A stretch of 21,166 bases of DNA, taken from NCBI GenBank assembly GCA_002450925.1, contig DKAU01000124.1:1-21166 (forward strand), written 5' to 3'. Made by a program: the position numbers and the translations under genes. Of the stretch, positions 20,955-21,166 are shown piece by piece. Each line of letters begins with the position of its first letter. The stretch's first letter is position 1. The DNA comes from Thiobacillus sp. UBA6918. GTDB lineage: Bacteria > Pseudomonadota > Gammaproteobacteria > Burkholderiales > Thiobacillaceae. The notes beneath the pieces were generated by a model that worked only from the letters and a program-made list of their open reading frames with translations, did not search any database and was not told the origin of the DNA.

Positions 20955-21166
20955 GTGCAGACCCAAACCATCCGCAACATCAGTCGCATGCCGTCATGGA
21001 TACGCCAGAACCTCGGGCGCGAATCCGGCTATGGCGGCACGCACCTTGCCGTGCACGGCAACCGCCTGCACACGGTATGCGAGGAAGCAAAATGTCCGAA
21101 TCGGGGCGAATGCTGGAGCCGCGGCACCGCCACTTTCATGCTGCTGGGCGACACCTGCACCCGTGC
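20955..21166 (+). CDS. lipA: Lipoyl synthase (partial, N-terminal 70 residues; runs off the right edge)
   Basis: LipA is a radical-SAM enzyme that inserts two sulfurs into protein-bound octanoate to make lipoyl groups on 2-oxoacid dehydrogenases and the glycine cleavage H protein. The visible part shows the auxiliary-cluster cysteines C42, C47 and C53 (VCEEAKCPNRGEC), then FMLLGDTCTR, whose C68 is the first cysteine of the radical-SAM CxxxCxxC motif; the rest is outside the window. The GTG start at 20955 has GGAG 5 nt upstream (20946-20949), right after the terminator T-run. An internal ATG (residue 12) is an alternative. The N-terminus before the cysteines is about 41 residues, shorter than in E. 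coli LipA (first Cys at 68). Placement behind a glycine riboswitch suggests a glycine-cleavage role. Confidence 0.9.
   Translation, partial: MQTQTIRNISRMPSWIRQNLGRESGYGGTHLAVHGNRLHTVCEEAKCPNRGECWSRGTATFMLLGDTCTR

Noticed and set aside
1..21166. Mobile elements, CRISPR arrays, tRNA or rRNA genes
   Set aside because: None seen: no transposase-like frames, no regularly spaced repeats, no cloverleaf or rRNA-like sequence recognised.

Overview
The window is 21 kb of dense chromosomal housekeeping DNA from a Gram-negative proteobacterium, most likely a betaproteobacterium (the Nitrosomonadales would fit). The reasons are the gene orders argH | algZ-algR | hemC-hemD-hemX-hemY and dsbD-tlpA-aroQ-accB-accC-prmA-DUF3426, the lptM-lysA / cyaY divergent pair, and an AlgP-like lysine/alanine repeat protein. 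From memory, Pseudomonas aeruginosa keeps many of the same neighbours (argH, algZ, algR, hemCDXY, algP, lppL-lysA, cyaY). I see no insertion sequence, phage gene, CRISPR array or tRNA; this is core genome, not an island.

Layout, left to right. Positions 1-188 (minus): N-terminal part of an AlgP/histone H1-like protein. Positions 189-492: AT-rich intergenic DNA with a candidate promoter, leader hairpins and a 25-bp near-palindrome. Positions 493-1859 (minus): lysA preceded by a 41-residue lipoprotein gene, lptM. Positions 1942-2250: cyaY. Positions 2439-3023: a MarR-type regulator with a four-cysteine C-terminal tail, behind a promoter embedded in an inverted repeat that shares 16 nt with the element at 439-454. 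Positions 3056-4438 (minus): argH. Positions 4441-6217: an AlgZ/AlgR two-component system. Positions 6224-6709 (minus): a periplasmic CPYC thioredoxin-fold protein. Positions 6801-10655: hemC-hemD-hemX-hemY, linked by 4-nt start/stop overlaps. Positions 10676-11692 (minus) and 11709-12587 (plus): a ferredoxin-FNR fusion reductase and an atypical SDR, divergently arranged. Then fxsA (minus), cutA, dsbD, a TlpA-like thioredoxin, aroQ, accB, accC, prmA and a zinc-ribbon/DUF3426 membrane protein. The right end holds a tandem glycine riboswitch with an intrinsic terminator directly before the truncated start of lipA.

The genes serve lysine and arginine biosynthesis, iron-sulfur/frataxin function, the tetrapyrrole branch, periplasmic thiol redox (DsbD, the TlpA-like protein, the CPYC protein), the first step of fatty-acid synthesis and lipoate synthesis. 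The points most worth a second look are: (1) a complete tandem glycine aptamer that appears to control a lipoyl synthase, the cofactor-maturation gene for the glycine cleavage H protein, rather than gcvT or a transporter; (2) a DsbD with two tandem N-terminal alpha domains, each keeping its cysteine pair; (3) the Cys-rich MarR regulator and its putative operator, which recurs upstream of the AlgP-like gene.
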